Both the position numbers and the translations under genes were made by a program. This document shows, in pieces, positions 43,901 through 52,900 of a DNA stretch of 64,000 nt (position 1 is the first letter of the stretch; each line of letters begins with the position of its first letter). Source of the stretch: Gordius sp. MW1 (taxonomy: Eukaryota > Nematomorpha > Gordioida > Gordea > Gordiidae); the NCBI GenBank assembly GCA_964036665.1, contig OZ038526.1:5704001-5768000 (forward strand), in the 5' to 3' direction. The notes under the pieces were generated by a model that did no database searches, had not been told where the DNA came from, and saw nothing but the letters and a program-made list of their open reading frames with translations.

Positions 43901-46900
43901 CTAAAGTATTCTGTTGTAAATTTAGAAATTAATATTACTTTTGATTCCCATTCCATACCAGCCAACGCAACTCCCAGTAAGAACACGACCGCTATGCAGC
44001 CAACGATGCGGGTCCAATTGATCGGGCTGATGCCGTACAAAGTTCCAGTGCTTGTCTTAAGTTACAAACACAACAATCCAATATTAAATGGGTGGGGTAA
44101 ATGTGACCTCAATCATGTTGATATAAACTGTAAAATGGTCATAAAATGGACAAATTGAGATTAAACTTAATTCCTACGATACAAATGATAGTTTAATTTT
44201 ATAAAACTTAGCAATCGTACTTTGCATAAGCGGAGCAAAATACAAGAGAGTGCTAAAATTCTTGAAAAGCTATGCATTTCGGCTAAATTTCTAGCGACTT
44301 TAGGGCCAAGGGGGAAGAACAGCTACCCCATAGTGCTATACCCTGACTACACGTGAGGTCTTTTAAAAAACTAATCTATAATCCCGCACATCCCTAGTAA
44401 ATTAATATTAACTCCGCTACAAATTTTCGTAATATGTTTCTCTTAATTTTAAGATCTTTTTTCCAACGATGTAAGGGTAAAATGAGAGATGTTACTTGTA
44501 TGATTTCGACGACGGCCTCAGCCAGGCCCACAACATTCATGGAAATGGCAATGGCGTTGGCCAGGGAAAATATGACGCCTATCGCACCACCAAACTCCGG
44601 CCCAAGGCTACGTGATATCATAAAGTAGGCGCCCCCTTGTATTTTTGAGTTAAAAAAATAGTTATTTTTAACAAAAAATATGAAATATTTTTTAATAAAA
44701 AAGGTATAACACACGAGTCATATAAATTAATCAGACCATTAATGAGCCACTTATTGATTGGAAATTACAGATAGATAGATACTCATGGGCGTAGCCAGGG
44801 GCGGGGCAGGGAGGAGCGGCTGCCCCCCTTTAAATCCAAAAATTTGTTAATTTAGTAAAATTATGGACAAAATTTTAAAATTAATCATTTTTCCCCTCCC
44901 TAAATCATTATTGCCCCCCTCTAATTCCAATGCTAGCTACTCCCATGTAGAAACTAGTTTACAAAAAGTTTTCAACCCACTTTTTTCCAATAATACCTAC
45001 AATAAATGTGAAAACTTATTTCTTTAGAGAGCCTAGCAAAAGCGAAAGTAAACAATTACCCAAATAATCACATTTTTTAAAAAACTAAGTTTTTAAAAAC
45101 CGCAATAGGCGATTCGATTTTTCCTCACGCAATAAGTCAAAGAGCGCTAGGTATTGTTTAGGCTTCAATTAGTACTAATAATCAATAAAATACCCTAAAT
45201 TTTAATTAGGCTATCGATTTTAGAGTTAACGATAATATGATTTGAACCTCTAACTAATTGCTCCCAACCAACGCAGCAATTCCAGAGGGGTAAAACAAGA
45301 TCAAATTACTCTGGAGAAAGCGAAGACATTTCCTAACCAAATATTTGAGGGAAAAATGAAAATTTAGTTTCACATTTTGACAGCCTTACCAGCAGCCACA
45401 CGCTACGGCATAAATAACATTATTTGTCATCACCACCACCGATGTGTGAGCGCGCGCTTTGCGAAGTAGGGGACCAGGGTCGTGTATAAAATTAGCACTG
45501 AAATATCAAGTTTTGCACATAACATAGTCTTTAGAGATAACTATGAGCGTAGGTGTGAAAAGCGCCTGCCACCCACCTCCCTCATATTAAGTAGTAAAAT
45601 TTAAAAATTTGAAAGTTTTTATATTTTATTCCACAATTTTCGGAGTTTGTTTAAATATTGTACACATTGACACACCGACGACCTTCCCGAATGGATAAAA
45701 TTGTTCTTTTGAAATAGCCTTGGCATTTTTACCGATATCCGTCATTTTTATTTTAACTAATTTAAGTCAGGATTCTAATGACTAGATCAAAATAAATAGG
45801 CACTGATAAACAAGGGTAAGGCTTTACACCTAAATAACACTACTTGGGACTACATGTCTTAAGGGTGACCGAATTAGTGGATTTGTTGAAATAAGAGGAA
45901 ACATTCTGAAATTAAAGGAAAGCTAAGCAATTCCCAACATTATTCCAACTTTATCCAATCCATTACAAAAAAATATAGTGATTATAAGAAATTAGTAGAG
46001 TTATTAAATTGCTAACTTTTTTCAACTCCAGCTACCATCTGCTCAAGTTTCTGCTCGACCCTCGAGCATTTTTATAGGCTACTGTTTTGCCTAGTGCACC
46101 GAACAGCGAGCACATATTGTGCTAACGCGCATATTAAGCAACTCAGTGTGCGTGCTCGGGTCTGGAGTTTGAAGAAAGTTAGCAATTTAACATCCCTAAA
46201 TTAGCTTAATTGTAAACCATTAAGCACGTTGTTAAAGGCAAGCTCATGCGGTAGGACAAAGTAAATTTTTCTAGCCTAAATATATCCATGTGGATCCAAA
46301 TGAGCTGCTAATTCTTCTTTATTAAGATAAAACAAATTTTTCTAGATCAGCCAATAAATCGTTGGGTAGTTGTTGTTGTTGTTGAGGTGTAAGTAGGTGA
46401 GCGTACATAAAATAATGAAAATTTAGCAATTTTGCACCTTTTATAAATTAATTATATTATATCGAAAGTGCGAAGCGCATTTGAAAATTTTATCACTGCC
46501 CGCCATAAATAATTTAGATTATATACGTGAAAAGATGTTGTCGCTTTTATTGTTGATATTAGATTGGGATCGTTACTTTAACGCTAAAAGCCAATATCAC
46601 GACACCATTAACAAAGCGAAACGTTGAATAAGCATTATAAAAATTTGATCTTAAGAATTCCTACAACGATACGTAATATAATCTGTCATGTTATTCACAT
46701 CCCGTTTAAAAAAGATATACAGTCAAAACCGTTTAATTGCAAAGCCTTGGGCCTGAACATTTTTCGCGATTAACCGATATTTCGCGATTAAACGATGGAA
46801 ATAAAAGTATATGTACATTATATTAAATATTCATTTCTGACGCTTCGCAATAAAACAATATTATATATAATTATCTGGTTGATTTAAGGACTCGAAAATG

Positions 46901-49900
46901 TTTGTGAATATTTAATATTGTACTATTAAGCGCTTTGTCAATAAACGATGTTTTTGTTGATATTATCGTTAAAAAAAACAAAATGGCGGTTAACTTCGCG
47001 ATTAAAAGATTTTTGCGATAATCCGATTTGCTATTAAGAAGTTTCGACTGTAAATATTGGGTTAAAATTGTGTGCAGCATTTATTGAAGGTATGGCTTAT
47101 TTTGAAAATTAGATACAGCTCAAGTATAAAAACCGGGCTTAGCTAGAGCAAGACCGGAAAACCCATGCGATGTCATACACGTATTCAAGGCAGGCTAGGA
47201 TGGCGTGCAACTTTTACGAAAAGGTAAAGCGATGTATTAATTAAATTATGGCAACTAATATATTTTGTGGTTTAATTTACCGGGGACATAAAAATCACAC
47301 TTTATATTGATCAAAACCTAGTGGGAACAGAGAGAGCATCGCCTAGAGTTAAGCTATTTAATACGACTTCCGCTCTCGATTGATGTCTGGGGGGGGGGGG
47401 CATAATAAGTGCTCAGATAAGCATTAGTTCCACAAAAGGGCCAGGAGATCAAATTTCCAAGAAAGTACGTGTTAAATTTGATAGCAAAAAACGGGTCAGA
47501 TCCGCATTGTTTTTGCAGGTTTTTCATTCCTAACAATATATCGTGTAAAAAAGTCTAAATAGTTTTTCTCAGCAAAAAAACTGGAATTCTTATTCTTCGA
47601 ACTTTTATTTGAGGGGGGTTTCCGGCCAGACCGGGTTGAAATTTATAGAACGTTTTCGGGAAAAATTTAGAGTAGATAAATTTTTCGACCCTGGTAGCGA
47701 ATGAAACTTAACTTTTTGCTTGTAGGCTGACCGCAAACATTCCAAGCATATTTGACAAACACAGAGCGCGCGTTCGTGACCGAATGTCATATTCAACTAT
47801 CCCGCCAGTTACATAAATGTGTTAGACATGCTAGCCCTGTCCTAAAGGCATCGAGAAAAACGGAGACGACAAAAGACAACCGTATTAAATGGTAGAAAAT
47901 CGAGGCACTTTGCAGCTCAATCTTAAAATTGTACACCACGCTGTCGAACGTGACGGTCCTTTAATGGCGGCGCTTAGTTAATACTGTACTTTTCAGTGAT
48001 TAATGTTGCCTTAAATGGATCGATTTTTCCCTAGATCAATTAAAAAATTGAAAATTTTACGACCAATTTTTAAGCTAAAGCATTTGCTTTCGAAGGAAAC
48101 TTCTGCACAATGCCCCCGATAGCTGGGAATTAAGTTCCTATATATTGGCTTGAATTTAAGATTCACATTTAAAATTATTTTGAATCAAGTGGGAATTGAC
48201 ATTTTGGGGCCAAGCGTTGTAAAACTATACTTCGCATACATTTTTATCAGGATATATTTATAATAAAAATCCCCAAAAAGTAGTTTTTACATTATGGGCA
48301 AAGTTTAATTTTGTCATACATACCTCCCTTGACTTCCCCGTTCGTGCATATGGCAGACATGGACATGGAAGTTATCATGGTGACCGTCACCGAAAGAAGT
48401 ACAATAACGCTCGCCAATCCTAAGGCCAACCAACATAAAATTAATATTTTAAATATTCTGACGCGTAATAAAATGTAAAAATATAAAACGCTCTTAATTA
48501 AACAAGAAACTAGTAAATTTTCTTTTTTCTAAAAATATAATAATGGCAAGCCCATGATAACCCTGTAATTTTGGTCGAATTTGCAGTCGATAATTAAGAC
48601 GAGGGTTATCAATTTAAAATAGCTGTAAAAGTTGAGAAATTGGAGGCTAGAACGAAGCAGGCCAAACTACTATGGGTAAAAGGCCAAGCCAGAGGCCCGG
48701 CTGGTCCTAAATTTTCAATTTTTTGTTAAATAAAAATCACACCTCCGAGGGGAATCAACTATGTTGGCACACGCGACTCATATTAGGGTAGAAGTTATTC
48801 CATTTAACCGATGAAGTTTGTTAGCAACAATTATAAAATCGCTATTCGCGTCGCAAATTATGGGATCGGCAACTTATCGATAAATCAGGTGTATGCCTCT
48901 CAACCGATTTTTACCTTGAAATTAATAATGGCGCTGCAACCTCTCACCCCCCCCCCCCGTTCCCTACTCAACAAGTTGAAGGTTATATTTAACGCTGGGT
49001 GGTGTTGGTAATTAGGGATTATATTTATTTGGAGAGGTGGATTAATTAATTGACAGATACTACTTACTTGTATATACACTCCAGGCGCACGCATCTATAT
49101 ATAATTATATTTGATGTTTTCGCGATGATTGTTACAACAGAGTAGTGGAATCGCGGTAAGGGATCTTTTATTAAAAAATTGGTAATCAGTTATTGAGGAG
49201 AAATCGATAGGCATAAATATTATTGGTAGAGCGGACAATTAAAAATTGATTTGACCTTGCCCGCAAAACTAACGATCGGGTGAGTCTGGGCCCATCTGAT
49301 AAGCGCCATAGATATTATAAAAGCGCCTCGGGCCTGACATTCAATAAGGTTATTAGTGAAGCACGTTTTTGAAATATAATGCTGTTAATTTAAAACATGA
49401 TTAATCCACAAATTTCCTTATCTTTGAACATCGACATATTAGAGTTACGAGCTAATACCCTGCCCCCCCCCCTGAATTTTAGGTAAAACCGGTTAATCAC
49501 CAAAGGTATACTTCCAAATTCAATTATTTTTGCACTTAAAGCAAAATTCAGTGCAAATTTTTAAACTATTCACATTCAGGGTATTGCGCGTCTTATTTGC
49601 AACGTGTCCTTAAGTGTTATTTGACCCTAAAGTCGCCTTCCCTTTGCCTGCCCCCCCCACCCATGTTTTTTACAATAAGTCGGGCGTTTAGGATTTGTCG
49701 TTTTTACAACGTTAACAATCGATTTTATTAGGGGATGAAAGGATTAGGGATATGGGTATGGGAAAGAATGTTGTTATAGAGGTCGAATGAAAATTGCATT
49801 GTAATTTAATAAAGTGTCATATTGGGTAGGATTGAGGCCCTGCTAATTTAATTTATCTCGGACCCGACAATGACAAATCCTCCATGGGCGTAGCCAGGTT

Positions 49901-52900
49901 TTGGATTAGTGGGGGGGGGGGGGGGGGGTTTGCATTTAAAAAAAAAAAATTTCGCCATTTAGGGGGGGGGCTCCTGGCTACGCCCATGAAATCCTCTAAA
50001 GAACGATAAATTCAATATTTTTAAACCAGGCGACCATTGCAATTCATTATATACCTATGAATTCTCTTGGTGTAGATTAATGCTGGCAAACACCTCGATC
50101 GTTACTTATTTTTGCTGTTAAATAAACCATTAATCCTAAAATTCAATGCTGATTATGTAATGGGACACGGGGTGACAAAGGGTATTAGCCCTTATTTTTT
50201 GGCTCAGGTAAAGGGCACAAGTCGGTCTGCTGCTAGTATAGAAAAAAAAATTACCACAGATTACGGACGCGACACATATGAGCATCGTAAAAAAGGGGAA
50301 CAATAACATTTTCGAAGAGGATTTTGATAAGGAGTTGTGATCGCGACAAAATTAAAGTACAAAGTGTAAGTTAGAGGGCCATTCCAGGACAAATCAAAAC
50401 GGTTTCGACCGACCATTTCAGATCAGGATAATTTTTGGTGAGGGTGTAGGTCTCATTTATTAGATTAATTTCTGAAAGTTTTAGCCATTTTGGGCCAATA
50501 CTTTTTAAGTTATGGACGTTTAAAGAGCCAAAATCACGTTCGGGAGCGTTTTATGGATTTTACTATTTTTGTCATATTTTTGAAAGTAATTCCGTTATTC
50601 ACTCAGATTTTGGTGCATTTTGTTTTTAAAAAAATTCTCTATCGAACTAGTTTAACCAAAAACCTCAAACTTTTGCAGTTAATTTTTTGTGGTACAATTA
50701 GTGAAAAATCATAAAAACATATTTCTCCGGTATATGAAATCACCAATTTCACAATGTGAACTCCTTTATGACCCATTATCATATTTCAATCATAAAAAAT
50801 TTGGACGCGGTTACGAGATTGTCAAAAATTCAAAAAATTGCATTTTCAACAAAAATATTTATAGATGGCGGTATAATCAATTATCACAAGAACATATTAT
50901 GGTGTTTATTTTTTATCAAATTGCAAATTTATAAAGAATATATGGTAAATAATTAATATTGGAATAAAAATAAACTTAAATTTGATTTTTTTTTCTGCGC
51001 AATTGGCAATTATCCGAGTTTGAAAATTAGATCTTGAATTTTAACTTAAATGATATAGGGGTATGCTAAAATTAATGTGAGGTTGAAAAAATAAATAAAT
51101 ACTAATATGATGGCAAAATTGCTCATATATTTTTATTTTTATACTGATAATCCATGCTAAAAATAAAAAATTTATGCAGGATGAAAGGTATTTTAAAAAA
51201 AATTTCTTGCTAGTTGTGACCATTTTTTATCTTAATTAAACCTAAAGTTATTTTCAAACTCGGTTACTTGCCCACCGCGTAGATAAAAGTTTAAAATTTA
51301 AGTTGATTTTTAATCCAATATTATTTATTTACCACATATTTTTTAAAAATTTGGAATTTGATAAAAAGCAAACACCATAATATGTTCTTGTGATAATTGA
51401 TTATACCGCCATCTATAAATATTTTTGTTGAAAATGCAATTTTTCGAATTTTTGACCATCTGGTAGCCGCACCCAAACTTTTTATGATTGAAATATGATA
51501 ATGGATCATAAAGGAGTTCACATTGTGAAATTGGTGATTTCATATACCGGAGAAATATGTTTTTATGATTTTTCACTAATTTTACCACAAAAAATTAACC
51601 GCAAAAGTTTGAGGTTTTTGGTTAAATTATTTCGATAGAGAATTTTTTTAGGAACAAAATGCACCAAAATCTGAGTGAATAACGCAATTACTTTCAAAAA
51701 TATGACAAAAATAGTAAAATTCATAAAACGCTCCCGAACGTAATTTTGGCCCTTTAAACGTCCATAACTTAAAAAGTATTGGCCCAAAATGGCTAAAACT
51801 TTCAGAAATTAATCTAATAAATGAGGCCTACACCCTCACCAAAAATTATCCTGATCTGAAATGGTCGGTCGAAAATCGTCTTTTTTTTGACGAATCGACT
51901 GGCCCTAGACTTATAACGAATCAAGCTTGATAATTGAAATGGGCTTGGTTAGAGCTTATTACTGATAAACCAACTCAGCCTTTTTGGTAAATTAATTAAG
52001 TCCTTTTGTCATCAATACGTATCTGACCTAGTTACTTTACATACAAACTAGTATCACTGGAGTAGCCAGGAAAAGGGGGGGGGGGGGGGGGGGGGGGCAC
52101 TAAGCTGATGATTAGCATTATTTAGGTAATTTGATGTCTATGAACGATTCAATTAATGGTGGTTGTTTGGTGAAATCACCATTTTCATTTGTTGGGACGG
52201 GATATATGGGGTTTTGAAGTTTCTATGTTAAATAAAATTCACGAATAGCAAATGAAACTCGAAGTAGACCCCGAAAAATTTTAGGGTCGGGTTGTCACCC
52301 CTGCAGGATTGTAGGGGGGAGGGGGGCGCTCGAAATTTCGGATGGGTTAGGTATTTCCCCCCCCCCTCAACACTTATTTTGAATCTAATCCTGGCTATAA
52401 TTATTTACCTATGCCAGCCTGCCCAACGATCCACGAAAGGCGGAGGAAAAGCATGACACCCCATATGTTAAGGGCGCAACGGACCTAGTTTGTGATGATA
52501 CACAATAATATAACATATTTTTTTGATCATTGACATCAATTAAAAAAAAATTGTTCAATAAAACTAGGCAACAACTTTAATTGTAACGTGGAATTATTAT
52601 AAAAATTTCTAATAACCCATTTGGAATAAATATTTATTTAATTTGATACAATTCATATAACATCTAGTGACATAATGATTTTTATAATATATGACTTACC
52701 GTAACACCTTTAAACCAACCAAATTTAGCACCTTTAGAGATACCACGTTGCAAATCTTCTGCAGGTGGGACATTATAGGTTGGTTGCTAAAATAAATTAG
52801 ATATGAAATTAATTTATTATATATACTAATGAAAATTTTGTATTTAATAAATAACAAACAATAATATTATTTTTATAAAAAACACTTTATCAATAACAAT

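Noticed and set aside
50490-50956. Paired ORFs, mirrored at 51321-51787
   Set aside because: They are the two arms of the foldback element read outward; the identical peptides follow from the inverted repeat, not from gene duplication.
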